Assembly (NCBI RefSeq): GCF_000152865.1
Contig: NZ_CH672390.1
Location: 2,397,468 to 2,461,467 of the forward strand
Direction: 5' to 3'
Source of the DNA: Erythrobacter sp. NAP1
Lineage (GTDB): Bacteria; Pseudomonadota; Alphaproteobacteria; Sphingomonadales; Sphingomonadaceae
DNA: 64,000 bases
Below the pieces are notes generated by a model that worked only from the letters and a program-made list of their open reading frames with translations, searched no databases and was not told the DNA's origin. The stretch's first letter is position 1; each line of letters opens with the position of its first letter. A program made the position numbers and the translations under genes. Of this stretch, positions 55,006 through 63,787 are shown piece after piece.

Positions 55006-55536
55006 ATGCGCATCGACAACATTCCGACAGGCGACAATCCCCCCGAAAGCCTCAATGTCATTATCGAAGTGCCCACCGGTGGCGAACCGGTGAAGTATGA
55101 ATTCGACAAGGCCTCGGGCGCGCTGTTCGTGGACCGCATTTTGCACACCCCGATGCGCTACCCCGCCAATTATGGCTTCGTGCCGCACACGCTTTCGCCC
55201 GATGGCGACCCGCTCGATGCGCTCGTCATCGCGCGCTCGCCCTTTATTCCGGGATGCGTGGTGAAGGCCCGCCCGATTGGCGTGCTGAACCTCGAAGACG
55301 AGCATGGCGGTGACGAAAAGCTGGTCTGCGTGCCGGTCGACACGACCTTCCCCTATTACTCGGATGTCGGCGAAACGAAGGACCTGCCCTCGATCATCAT
55401 GCAGCAGATCGAGCACTTCTTCACCCACTACAAGGATCTGGAAGCCGAGAAGTGGGTGCGCGTCGGCAAATGGGGCGACCGCGCCGAAGCACGCCAGATC
55501 GTTATCGAAGCGATCGAACGCGCGAAGAAGAGCTAA
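55006..55536 (+). CDS. ppa: Inorganic pyrophosphatase
   Basis: This 176-aa family I pyrophosphatase hydrolyses PPi to drive biosynthesis. It has IIEVPTGGEPVKYEFDK, RYPANYGFVPHTLSPDGDPLDALVIA with the metal-binding Asp cluster, and EDEHGGDEKLVCVP. ATG 55006 gives the family start MRIDNIPTG; the longer frame upstream is spurious. The upstream 116 bp also serve hisS. Confidence 0.97.
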   Translation: MRIDNIPTGDNPPESLNVIIEVPTGGEPVKYEFDKASGALFVDRILHTPMRYPANYGFVPHTLSPDGDPLDALVIARSPFIPGCVVKARPIGVLNLEDEHGGDEKLVCVPVDTTFPYYSDVGETKDLPSIIMQQIEHFFTHYKDLEAEKWVRVGKWGDRAEARQIVIEAIERAKKS

Positions 55537-55595
55537 GCACTGGCTTCGCGAGCGGGGTTGTTGTGAACAACCGCGCTCGCAGCTAGTCTCGCGGC

Positions 55596-56195
55596 GTGTT
55601 TGCGCTTCTGGCATTTTTGGCAGCAATGGGAGCCCAGCCGGCTGCGCCTAATTGCGCCTTCGACAAAGAGGCAATGCTGGCGCTTGATGTGGTCACCTTC
55701 GACCAGACCGAGGGCCAGGGATGGCGCCCGCTCTATGATTCGGGTTGCTATGTCGAAGCGGCCGAGATCCTACGAGACTGGCGCGCCGAGAACAGCGGCA
55801 ATCTGTCGCCAGAGAACCGGCGCGAGGCTCAACTCCTGCGGACTTTGGCATGGCACGAAGCGCAGATGTGGGCGTTCGCGGGTCGCAATGATCTGGCGAT
55901 GCCGATCTTCGATGCGATTGACGCTGACGAGGCAAATTCGGGCCGAGCCTGGAACCTTTATGTCGACGGGACCATCGCGTTCCTGCGCCGGGATCGTGAT
56001 GGGTTCGAGGCTGCAATTGCCAGTCTAGTCGCGCTTCCGAAACCGCCGGGCTGGGACAACGCAGTCGGTGCGCACGGGCAGCCCATCTCGATGCCGTGGC
56101 CGCAAAATCTGGACGTGCTCGAAGGGCTCAGACTCTGCTGGGATGAGCCTTACAGCACGGCTTACCTCTGCCGCGACATTCCGAAAACACGCTGA
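55596..56195 (+). CDS. Hypothetical exported protein
   Basis: This 199-aa protein starts at GTG 55596 and opens with a short hydrophobic signal-like segment (MFALLAFLAAMGAQPAAP). The mature part is helical and may contain two TPR-like hairpins (CYVEAAEILRDWRAENSGN and LRTLAWHEAQMWAFAGRNDLAMPIFDAI), suggesting a scaffold. It has four Cys. I recognise no family. It follows ppa by 59 bp in the same direction and is convergent with the BON-MscS gene after a 9-bp gap. Confidence 0.65.
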   Translation: MFALLAFLAAMGAQPAAPNCAFDKEAMLALDVVTFDQTEGQGWRPLYDSGCYVEAAEILRDWRAENSGNLSPENRREAQLLRTLAWHEAQMWAFAGRNDLAMPIFDAIDADEANSGRAWNLYVDGTIAFLRRDRDGFEAAIASLVALPKPPGWDNAVGAHGQPISMPWPQNLDVLEGLRLCWDEPYSTAYLCRDIPKTR

Positions 56196-56204
56196 GGCGC
56201 GGGC

Positions 56205-57581
56205 TCACTCCACCGGACGCGAGGTGTCTAGAAGGTCTTTCGACTGTTCATCGTCGCTGCGGCGTTCTGCCTCAACCAACTCGCTGATTTCGCTTTCGGG
56301 GCGAACGTCCTCGTCCGCGCCGGACGTGGCTCGTGGTTTCTCGGCAGGCTTTGCCTCGGTTACGCTGGCAGAGCGCCCGATGGGTAAGGGGTCGGTGCGC
56401 CCGTCGAAGCGCAGGCGGTAGATCGGTTCGGGCAAGGCAAAACCGGCTTCCTCAAGCGCGTCCTTCACAGCCGCAATGGCGAGGCTGCGCGATTTGAACC
56501 AGTCGGCCTCGTTCTGGTCGATCCAGCCAAGGAACAGGATCGCGATGTTCGAATCGCCCACATTGCTGATGCGAGCAGCAGGCGCAGGGTCGCCGAGCAC
56601 GAAGCCAAGCGAACGCAGCACCTCACCGCCCAGCTTCATTGCCGCGCGCGGATCGTCATCGGCGTCGATACCAAGCTCGAAATCGAAGCGGCGCTGCGGG
56701 TTTCGAGTATAATTGAGGATCACTGCCTTGAAGACCTGTGCGTTCGGGATGCGCAGGTGGTTGCCTTCGAGGGTCATCAACACGGTGGCGCGGCTGGTGA
56801 GACGAATGACGCGGCCTTCGAGGTCGTCGATCAGGACATGATCATTGGGGCGAAACGGCTGGCGAAGGCTCAGCATGAGGCTCGCGACATAGTTCTCGAT
56901 CGTGTCGCGCATCGCAAAGCCGAGCGCGATCCCGACCACGCCTGCCCCGCCGAGCACCGCGCCAAGCAATGCGCCCGCGCCCAGCATGTCGAGTGCGATG
57001 ACCACGCCGCCGACTACGAAAACGAAACGGATCGCGCTGCGGATGAGCTCGCCCAGAAACGCGTTGGGCGCGATGCGGTCCCATAGGAACCCGAGCCCCG
57101 CGATCAGATAACCGAGCGTCCCAATCGCGAGCGCCACGACCACCGCCACCAGGAACAGGGGCAGTCCGGCAAGCGCGCTCTCGATGAGCTCAGACGCCTT
57201 GCCCAGAATGGAGAGGTTTTGCTCGACCGAGAGATCGCGCTCGATGCCGTTCTCGACCGTGACGACGCCCGAAACCCGGCTCGCAATTGCCTCAGCGCGG
57301 GCGATGGTGTCTGCATCGGGCAGCGTGCCACTCAGCGAGACGACGCCCTCGCTTACTTCGACATCGACCGTCTCGAAGGCAGGAAGCTCTCCGAAAATGC
57401 CTTCAATCCGCTCGGCTATTCGCTCATCGTCGCCCTCATCGGGGGCCTGCTCGATCAGCGGCTCTGCGCTTGCGGGTTCGGCCTGTTCCGGTCCGCCAGC
57501 GTCCCCGGCAGGCAGCAGCGCATAAGCCGGAGAAGCGAGAGCCAGCAGCGCCAGAAGGATCAAAGTGCGGATTGCGTTCAC
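56205..57581 (-). CDS. BON-domain MscS channel
   Basis: This protein of about 458 aa has a signal peptide (ILLALLALASPAYA). A periplasmic BON domain (about 50-125, with GVVSLSGTLPDADTIARAEAIASRVSGVVTVEN) comes next. The MscS core has helices at 135-250 and the pore segment GAVLGGAGVVGIALGFAMRDTIENYVASLMLSLRQPF. A beta domain and a C-terminal tail rich in Glu/Arg complete it. BON domains bind phospholipid or link to the outer membrane, so this channel may be tethered in the periplasm. GTG 57581 is the likely start (AAGGGG nine bases upstream). TTG 57605 is possible. Confidence 0.87.
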   Translation of the reverse strand: MNAIRTLILLALLALASPAYALLPAGDAGGPEQAEPASAEPLIEQAPDEGDDERIAERIEGIFGELPAFETVDVEVSEGVVSLSGTLPDADTIARAEAIASRVSGVVTVENGIERDLSVEQNLSILGKASELIESALAGLPLFLVAVVVALAIGTLGYLIAGLGFLWDRIAPNAFLGELIRSAIRFVFVVGGVVIALDMLGAGALLGAVLGGAGVVGIALGFAMRDTIENYVASLMLSLRQPFRPNDHVLIDDLEGRVIRLTSRATVLMTLEGNHLRIPNAQVFKAVILNYTRNPQRRFDFELGIDADDDPRAAMKLGGEVLRSLGFVLGDPAPAARISNVGDSNIAILFLGWIDQNEADWFKSRSLAIAAVKDALEEAGFALPEPIYRLRFDGRTDPLPIGRSASVTEAKPAEKPRATSGADEDVRPESEISELVEAERRSDDEQSKDLLDTSRPVE

Positions 57582-57659
57582 AGGTGGTGTCCCCTTGGTG
57601 TCCAAGGAGAAACCAACTCAGGCGGATCGATGTTCCCGCAAAGGCGCGGGATTGTACGA

Positions 57660-58031
57660 TCAGATGAAGGAGAAGATCGCCTTGAAGAGCGCGGTCAGTC
57701 CAACCGGCAGAAGGATTGCGAGCGCCCAAAGCCCAATCACGTCGCGCTTGAAAGCTGCAGCATAGCTTTCATCGGCGGCCTCGGCATCACTGAGACCGGT
57801 CCAGCGGCGTTCGAACCAGCGGCATGCCGGGATGATGCCGGCAACCAAAATGACAAGGGCGAGATAAGGAACGATCGAAGGGAGCCCCTCGCTCATCGCC
57901 TTCACCGTCATGAAGATCTGGAGACCGGTATACACCAGCAGGGCCCATGCGACGTGGTCGCTCATGGATTTGCGCCAATCGCGCGGCCGTTCGCTCGCGC
58001 GGCTTTCCTGCCCGTGCAGAATATCGTTCAT
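57660..58031 (-). CDS. Small membrane protein
   Basis: This 123-aa protein starts MNDILHGQESRASERP and has about three hydrophobic segments (DHVAWALLVYTGLQIFM, IVPYLALVILVAGIIPAC, IGLWALAILLPVGLTALFKAI). I do not recognise a family. ATG 58031 is preferred because GGAGCGGACCT precedes it and the longer frame overlaps the upstream divergent region. It is upstream of the BON-MscS gene on the same strand (78-bp gap) and may be co-transcribed with it. Confidence 0.65.
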   Translation of the reverse strand: MNDILHGQESRASERPRDWRKSMSDHVAWALLVYTGLQIFMTVKAMSEGLPSIVPYLALVILVAGIIPACRWFERRWTGLSDAEAADESYAAAFKRDVIGLWALAILLPVGLTALFKAIFSFI

Positions 58032-58225
58032 AGGTCCGCTCCCCAACGGTGTGTTTGTGCCGTGAGTATTCCAAAGAGTCGCGCAAGGATCAAGCTTCGT
58101 AACCATATTGCAAGGTGGCGCAGCCGCGTTTTGAGGCTCTCGAAAGCAAAAATCTTGCCAAAACGGGCGCAAAAGCGCTCGCCCTCCCTTTTCTCACGCT
58201 GCGAGGGTGCTATCACCGGCCCGAT

Positions 58226-59026
58226 ATGAGCGAGACCCCCACATTCGATGAGGCCGCACAGGCCGTTAGCGCCGAAACGGTCGATGCCACCGCCCCGCTG
58301 CCCGATGGCGGTCTGGAAGTCATTTCGATTGCGAAAAGCTATGACAAGCGCGCCGTCCTGACCGATATCTCCCTGACCGTCGGAAAAGGCGAGGTGCTTG
58401 GCCTGCTCGGCCCCAATGGGGCGGGCAAGACCACCTGTTTCTATTCGATCATGGGCCTCGTGAAGCCCGATTCGGGCCGAATCCTGATGGACGGCGAGGA
58501 TGTGACCAACCTGCCGATGTATCGCCGCGCGATCCTCGGGCTTGGCTATTTGCCACAGGAAACGAGCATCTTTCGCGGGATGACGGTCGAGCAGAACATA
58601 AATTGCGTGCTCGAAATGGTCGAACCCGACGCATCTACCCGCAGGGATGAGCTTGAACGCCTGCTCGGCGAATTTGGCCTGACCCGCCTGCGCGAAAGCC
58701 CCGCTATGGCCCTGTCTGGCGGTGAGCGCCGCCGCTGCGAAATCGCCCGCGCGCTCGCGGCCAAGCCTTCGATCATGTTGCTCGACGAACCCTTCGCCGG
58801 GATCGACCCGCTCTCGATCAGCGACATCCGCGACCTCGTCAAAGACCTGAAACGGCGCGGGATCGGTGTCCTCATCACCGACCACAATGTGCGCGAGACG
58901 CTCGATATCGTCGATCGCGCCTGCATCATCTATGGCGGACAGGTCCTCTTCGCCGGAACGCCGCAAGAACTGGTCGCGGACGAAAACGTGAAGCGCCTTT
59001 ATCTCGGCGAGAACTTTACGTTGTGA
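58226..59026 (+). CDS. lptB: LPS export ABC transporter ATPase
   Basis: This 266-aa ABC ATPase has Walker A GPNGAGKTT, the Q-loop GYLPQETSIF, the signature LSGGERRRCEIARAL, Walker B IMLLDEPFAGIDP and the His switch LITDHNVRET. The PQ..SIFRGMTVEQN and FAGIDPLSISDI phrases are characteristic of LptB, which powers lipopolysaccharide export with LptFG. It is followed by rpoN in the same direction, a neighbourhood common in proteobacteria. ATG 58226 is used. Confidence 0.94.
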   Translation: MSETPTFDEAAQAVSAETVDATAPLPDGGLEVISIAKSYDKRAVLTDISLTVGKGEVLGLLGPNGAGKTTCFYSIMGLVKPDSGRILMDGEDVTNLPMYRRAILGLGYLPQETSIFRGMTVEQNINCVLEMVEPDASTRRDELERLLGEFGLTRLRESPAMALSGGERRRCEIARALAAKPSIMLLDEPFAGIDPLSISDIRDLVKDLKRRGIGVLITDHNVRETLDIVDRACIIYGGQVLFAGTPQELVADENVKRLYLGENFTL

Positions 59027-59185
59027 TGACCCGGCGGGAGGCAACCTGATGCAATTTGGCGGATCAAGGTCCGCCGGGGCGGCTCCTGCCCATACCCGCG
59101 TCCGGTCAACCCAACAGGATAATTCCATGGGTTGGTCGGGTGTTGGTGTGGGCAGGCACCGTCCGAGCGTGAGCGAGCAATCCTG

Positions 59186-60691
59186 ATGGCCCTGGGTCCG
59201 CGCCTCGATCTTCGACAATCGCAACAGCTGGTGATGACACCTCAGCTGCAGCAGGCGATCAAGCTGCTGGCGGCATCCAACCTCGAGATCGAGACCTTCA
59301 TCGGCGAAGCGCTGGAGAGCAATCCGCTGCTCGAAGCAGGCGCCGTGTCGCGCGAAGACACCGGTCCTTCCAGCGAGCCTGACGACATTCCGAGGGAGGA
59401 ATTCACCTCCGACCAATTAATGGCGCAGGCGCAGGGCGAAAGCGAAGCACCGCTGGATATCGACGTGAGCGCAATCGACCGCGACCGGGAGACAGGCGAC
59501 GGCGCGCGCATGTCGGATGCGGAATGGGGCTCTGCCGGCGGCTCGGGCCTCGGGGCAGACGATCTGCCGGGGATCGAGGCCAGTCGCGCGGCTGAATTGT
59601 CGCTCAGCGAACATCTCGATGCGCAGATCGGCGCGCTTGCCTGCAACGAACAGGAAGCCTTCGTCGCCCGGCACATCGCCGGATTGCTTGACGATGCGGG
59701 GTACTTGCCGACCTCCCTGCGCGAAGTAGCGCAGGACCTCGGTGTGGATATGGACAGCGTCGAAGACGCGCTCGAAGTTGTCCAGATGTGCGACCCGACC
59801 GGCGTGGGCGCGCGAGACCTTGCTGAATGCCTTCGCCTACAAGCGAAGGAAGCAGACCGGCTCGACCCGTGCATGGACACGCTGCTCGATAATCTCGACC
59901 TTGTCGCCAAGGGAGAAGTCGCGCGACTGAAACGGCTTTGCCAGGTCGATGACGAAGACTTCTCCGATATGCTGCGCGAACTTCGCGAGTACGATCCCAA
60001 GCCGGGCCTCGCCTTTGCACCGGCCAGCGATGAGGCCGTCGTGCCAGACGTGCTCGTGACAAGCAGCGAGAGCGGAGGTTGGGACATAAAACTCAACGAA
60101 GCGACGCTCCCGCGACTGGTGGTGAACCGCAGTTATTATGTCGAACTCGAAAGCGGATCGCCCGGAGCCGAAGCGCAGAGCTGGCTCAAGGAGAAGCTGG
60201 CCGACGCGCATTGGCTGATCCGCGCGCTCGACCAGCGGCAAAAGACAATTCTGAAGACCGCCGCCGAAATCGTGAAACAGCAGGAAGGCTTCTTTCGCCG
60301 CGGCGTGTCGGAGCTGAAGCCGCTCACCTTGCGCGAGGTGGCCGAAGAGATCGACATGCACGAAAGCACGGTCAGCCGTGTCACCAGCAACAAGTACCTG
60401 CACTGCGACCGGGGTAGCTTCGAGCTCAAATACTTCTTCTCAAGCGGTGTCGCCCGTGTCGGTGGTTCTGGCGATGGAGAAGGCGCATCGTCCGAAGCGA
60501 TCAAGGCACGGATCAAGGCGCTCACCGATGCCGAAGACCCCAAGAAGGTCCTGTCTGACCAGAAGCTCGCTGATCTTCTGAAGGAGGAGGGCTTCGACCT
60601 CGCTCGGCGCACCGTTGCCAAGTATCGCGAGGCGATCGGCATCGGTTCGAGCGCTCAGCGCCGCCGCGCCAAGAAACTGGCCGGGCTCTGA
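59186..60691 (+). CDS. rpoN: RNA polymerase sigma-54 factor
   Basis: This 501-aa protein has all RpoN regions. The N-terminal activator-binding Gln/Leu-rich domain reads LRQSQQLVMTPQLQQAIKLLAASNLEIETFI. The core-binding region and the HTH (LREVAEEIDMHESTVSRVTSNKY) follow. The C-terminal RpoN box is ARRTVAKYREAIGI. It directs transcription from -24/-12 promoters that need enhancer proteins. It sits about 160 bp after lptB. The spacer contains GGCGGA/TCCGCC (59058-59075), a hairpin without a T-run. Confidence 0.95.
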   Translation: MALGPRLDLRQSQQLVMTPQLQQAIKLLAASNLEIETFIGEALESNPLLEAGAVSREDTGPSSEPDDIPREEFTSDQLMAQAQGESEAPLDIDVSAIDRDRETGDGARMSDAEWGSAGGSGLGADDLPGIEASRAAELSLSEHLDAQIGALACNEQEAFVARHIAGLLDDAGYLPTSLREVAQDLGVDMDSVEDALEVVQMCDPTGVGARDLAECLRLQAKEADRLDPCMDTLLDNLDLVAKGEVARLKRLCQVDDEDFSDMLRELREYDPKPGLAFAPASDEAVVPDVLVTSSESGGWDIKLNEATLPRLVVNRSYYVELESGSPGAEAQSWLKEKLADAHWLIRALDQRQKTILKTAAEIVKQQEGFFRRGVSELKPLTLREVAEEIDMHESTVSRVTSNKYLHCDRGSFELKYFFSSGVARVGGSGDGEGASSEAIKARIKALTDAEDPKKVLSDQKLADLLKEEGFDLARRTVAKYREAIGIGSSAQRRRAKKLAGL

Positions 60692-60897
60692 AATTGCTCC
60701 GATCCGGGGCTGACTGTCCGTAGGACCTGCCCCTAACCCCCTGTTACCTAAAAGACTCAGCAAGTTTTCGGTAACCCATTTACGACGCGTTAACCTTTTC
60801 CGTTCAGATGTTGTGTGGTTAATAGAGGGCAACACCTCTTAGCGAGGCGTTACCACGCGACACATGTCCGCCATTAGGGGCAATTAGGGGACGTATA
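60692..60897 (+). promoter_or_regulatory. ctrA promoter and leader region
   Basis: This 206-bp gap contains a GAnTC methylation site (GACTC, 60754-60758), as found in the Caulobacter ctrA promoter. It holds TTAACC at 60790-60795 and TTAA at 60819-60822, possible CtrA half-sites although not in the full TTAA-N7-TTAA spacing. GTTACC/GGTAAC words occur at 60743-60748 and 60770-60775. Near the start is a tandem ATTAGGGG (60873-60880 and 60883-60890). Confidence 0.5.
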
Positions 60898-61593
60898 ATG
60901 CGAGTGCTGCTGATCGAAGACGAGCCGACAACCGCAAAGGCTATCGAGCTCATGCTTACGACCGAAGGCTTCAATGTCTATTCGACCGACCTTGGCGAAG
61001 AAGGCTTGGATCTGGGTAAGCTGTATGACTACGACATCATCCTGCTCGACCTGAACCTGCCGGACATGCACGGCTACGACGTGCTCAAGAAGCTGCGTGT
61101 CGCCAAGGTGCAGACACCGGTTCTCATCCTCTCCGGCATTGCCGAGATGGATTCGAAGATCCGTTCGTTTGGCTTCGGTGCCGACGACTACGTGACCAAG
61201 CCTTTCCACCGCGAAGAACTGGTTGCCCGCATTCACGCTGTTGTGCGCCGTTCGAAAGGCCACTCGCAGTCGGTCATCCGCACCGGCAAGCTCGCCGTGA
61301 ACCTCGATGCGAAGACTGTCGAAGTCGACAGCGCCCGCGTCCACCTCACCGGCAAGGAATACGCGATGCTCGAGCTGCTTTCGCTGCGCAAGGGCACGAC
61401 GCTGACCAAGGAAATGTTCCTCAACCACCTTTATGGCGGCATGGACGAACCCGAACTCAAGATCATCGACGTCTTTATCTGCAAGCTGCGCAAGAAGCTC
61501 AGTCACGCATGCGGCGGTGAGAACTACATCGAAACCGTCTGGGGCCGCGGCTACGTGCTGCGCGATCCGCAGGACGAGGCCGAAGCCGCCTAA
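60898..61593 (+). CDS. ctrA: Cell-cycle response regulator CtrA
   Basis: This 231-aa OmpR-type regulator has a receiver domain starting [20 protein letters not shown], with the phospho-Asp in IILLDLNLP (about residue 51). The winged-helix domain (about 125-225) contains [52 protein letters not shown]. These phrases are specific to CtrA, the master regulator of cell cycle and motility in alphaproteobacteria. It ends DEAEAA, a short hydrophobic-type tail as in proteolytically controlled CtrA. It is transcribed alone and ends in a terminator. Confidence 0.96.
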   Translation: MRVLLIEDEPTTAKAIELMLTTEGFNVYSTDLGEEGLDLGKLYDYDIILLDLNLPDMHGYDVLKKLRVAKVQTPVLILSGIAEMDSKIRSFGFGADDYVTKPFHREELVARIHAVVRRSKGHSQSVIRTGKLAVNLDAKTVEVDSARVHLTGKEYAMLELLSLRKGTTLTKEMFLNHLYGGMDEPELKIIDVFICKLRKKLSHACGGENYIETVWGRGYVLRDPQDEAEAA

Positions 61594-61616
61594 TCTTCCG
61601 GTACACCGTAATCGAT

Positions 61617-61653
61617 ACGCCCGGGGCATCGCGCCTCGGGCGTTTTCGTTTTT
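61617..61653 (+). terminator. Intrinsic terminator of ctrA
   Basis: CGCCCGGGGC and GCCTCGGGCG form a stem with one mismatch and a 5-nt loop, followed by TTTTCGTTTTT. Confidence 0.82.
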
Positions 61654-61657
61654 GGGA

Positions 61658-62887
61658 TCAGGCCGCCAGGCCCTCTGCCAGATCCTTGCCCGTCGGCTCC
61701 TGGAAAAGCCTCAGGTCGAACTCTGGCAGGATCGCGACGAGGTGGTCGAAAATGTCCGCCTGAATACCTTCGTAGATCGGCCATGACGTCGTGTCGGTGA
61801 AGCAATACACTTCCAGGGGCAGACCTTGCGGTCCCGACGGCAATTGGCGGACCATCAGCGTGAACTTTTTATCGATCCGCGGATGCCATTCGAGATAGGC
61901 GGCGATGTAGGCGCGCAACGTGCCGATATTGGTCAGCCGCCGCGCATTGACCGGCGCATCTTCGCCGGCAAGTTCCTTTGCGTTCCACTCGGTGATCTCC
62001 TCGCGCTTCGCGACGAGATAGTCCTTGAGCATCTTGAATTTCTTGAGGTCCACCACTTCCTCATCGCTCAGGAAGCGCACCGAGTTTTGGTCTAATGCGA
62101 TTGAACGTTTGATCCGGCGCCCACCGCTCTCGCTCATCCCGCGCCAGTTCTGGTAGCTATCGGACACCAGCCGATGGGTCGGGATGGTGACGATGGTCTT
62201 GTCGAAATTCTGCACCTTCACGGTGTGAAGCGAGATGTCGATCACATCACCATCTGCGCCCATGCTTGGCATCGTGATCCAGTCGCCGACGCGCAGCATG
62301 TCCTGTGTGGTCAGCTGCACACTCGCGACGAGGCTTAGGATCGTGTCCTTGAACACCAGCAGCAGCACTGCCGTCACCGCGCCAAGCCCCGAAAGCAGGA
62401 GAAGCGGAGATTCGTCGATCAGGACGGAGATGAGGATAATCGCCGCGCCGCACAGCACGACGATCTTCACGACCTGAACAAACCCCTTGATCGGGCGGTT
62501 CTTGGATCGCGGAAGGCGCTCATACAGCTCGTTTGCGTAAGTCAGCCCCTTCACGATCGCCATCGCGACCGAAATCACGATCAGCGCCTGCGCGGAGTTG
62601 CGGACCAGCGTGTAAACCTCATCCGGCAGGTTGGGGACCAACGCGATCCCGCGCGAAATGATGAGCAATGGCGCGGCGGTGGCGAGCCATGCAGCCGCCT
62701 TGTCGATCGTCTTGGTCTTCCGGTCGAGATACGGCGCGGCGATACGCAGGATCACATGTTTGAGGACATAGTTCACCAGCAACGCGGCGGTGAAGAGCAA
62801 CGTCAGGCCCAGCAAGGACTGGAGCCAGAGCGGCTGAGCGTAGAAAGTGTCGAGGAGCTGTTCCATTAGCCCGCGCGATATAGGCAT
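61658..62887 (-). CDS. MscS-type channel, YbdG-like
   Basis: This protein of about 409 aa has five predicted helices (residues 12-170). The pore segment is LLLLSGLGAVTAVLLLVFKDTILSLVASVQLTTQDMLRVGDWI. The beta domain contains GDVIDISLHTVKVQNFDKTIVTIPTHRLVSDSYQNWRGM. The long cytoplasmic part with RRIKRSIALD and the final FYCFT-type strand resembles E. coli YbdG. ATG 62887 (MPISRG) has a GAGGGG site; ATG 62866 is an alternative. It is divergent from trmB, with 100 bp between the starts. Confidence 0.9.
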   Translation of the reverse strand: MPISRGLMEQLLDTFYAQPLWLQSLLGLTLLFTAALLVNYVLKHVILRIAAPYLDRKTKTIDKAAAWLATAAPLLIISRGIALVPNLPDEVYTLVRNSAQALIVISVAMAIVKGLTYANELYERLPRSKNRPIKGFVQVVKIVVLCGAAIILISVLIDESPLLLLSGLGAVTAVLLLVFKDTILSLVASVQLTTQDMLRVGDWITMPSMGADGDVIDISLHTVKVQNFDKTIVTIPTHRLVSDSYQNWRGMSESGGRRIKRSIALDQNSVRFLSDEEVVDLKKFKMLKDYLVAKREEITEWNAKELAGEDAPVNARRLTNIGTLRAYIAAYLEWHPRIDKKFTLMVRQLPSGPQGLPLEVYCFTDTTSWPIYEGIQADIFDHLVAILPEFDLRLFQEPTGKDLAEGLAA

Positions 62888-62987
62888 GTCGCCGTGCCCC
62901 TCAAGGGGAAGTATCCCCAGCGCCTCCGATTGCTGGCTGCGAGATGGGGCTGGACAAGCGGCTGCCTGCGCTATTAGCGAGCGCGCC

Positions 62988-63692
62988 ATGACCGCATTCA
63001 AGGAAGGCGACCCCACCACTCTCAGCCGTCTGTACGGGCGCAGCGTCGGCAAGCCGCTGCGTGCAAAGCAGCAGGCATTGGTCGACAAGCTGTTGCCGCA
63101 GATCAGCGTGCCAGAAGAGGACCCGGTGACCGCGCAGACCCTGTTTGGTGAGGATTGCCCGCTTCATTTCGAGATCGGCTTTGGCGGAGGCGAGCACATG
63201 GCTTACCGGGCCGACCTCTTGCCCAACCATGGCTTCATCGGTGCCGAGCCATTCCTGAACGGCGTCGCGCAGGCGCTCACCCATGTCGAGGAAGGCCGCC
63301 TCGCGAACGTGCGCATCCATCACGGCGACGCGATCGAGGTCTTAAAGCGCATTCCCGATGGAGCGCTGACGATGGCCTACCTGCTTCACCCTGACCCCTG
63401 GCCCAAGAACAAGCATGCGAAGCGACGCATGATGAACGATGGCCCGGTTCGCCTGATTGCCGACAAGATCAAGCCGGGCGGCGAGTTTCGCTTCGGCACC
63501 GATCACCCGGTCTATGTCCGCCACGCCCTCATGGTTATGCAGCGCTTCACCGACGAGTTCGAATGGGTCGCAACGGGCCCAAAGAGCTGGCAGGAACGCC
63601 CGTCAGGCTGGTGCGAGACGCGCTATGAGCAAAAGGCACGCGAGAAGTTCGGGCACGAGGTCTGGTACTTCAGGTTCCGCCGACGCGAGTGA
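62988..63692 (+). CDS. trmB: tRNA (guanine-N7)-methyltransferase
   Basis: This 234-aa SAM-dependent enzyme makes m7G46 in tRNA. It contains LHFEIGFGGGEHM (SAM loop), FIGAEPFLNGVA, IHHGDAIEVL, the characteristic LLHPDPWPKNKHAKRRMM, GGEFRFGTDHPVYVRHAL and the C-terminal SGWCETRYEQKAREKFGHEVWYFRFRR. ATG 62988 gives the family start; the longer upstream frame overlaps the divergent channel gene. Confidence 0.95.
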   Translation: MTAFKEGDPTTLSRLYGRSVGKPLRAKQQALVDKLLPQISVPEEDPVTAQTLFGEDCPLHFEIGFGGGEHMAYRADLLPNHGFIGAEPFLNGVAQALTHVEEGRLANVRIHHGDAIEVLKRIPDGALTMAYLLHPDPWPKNKHAKRRMMNDGPVRLIADKIKPGGEFRFGTDHPVYVRHALMVMQRFTDEFEWVATGPKSWQERPSGWCETRYEQKAREKFGHEVWYFRFRRRE

Positions 63693-63787
63693 GCGAGCCC
63701 GCAACATGTGCGGGCGTCGGCGCGCGCATGGACTGATTGCCTCGCAATGGTCACTGTGCCACTCCCGAAGCGAAGGGGGAGGCGAAG

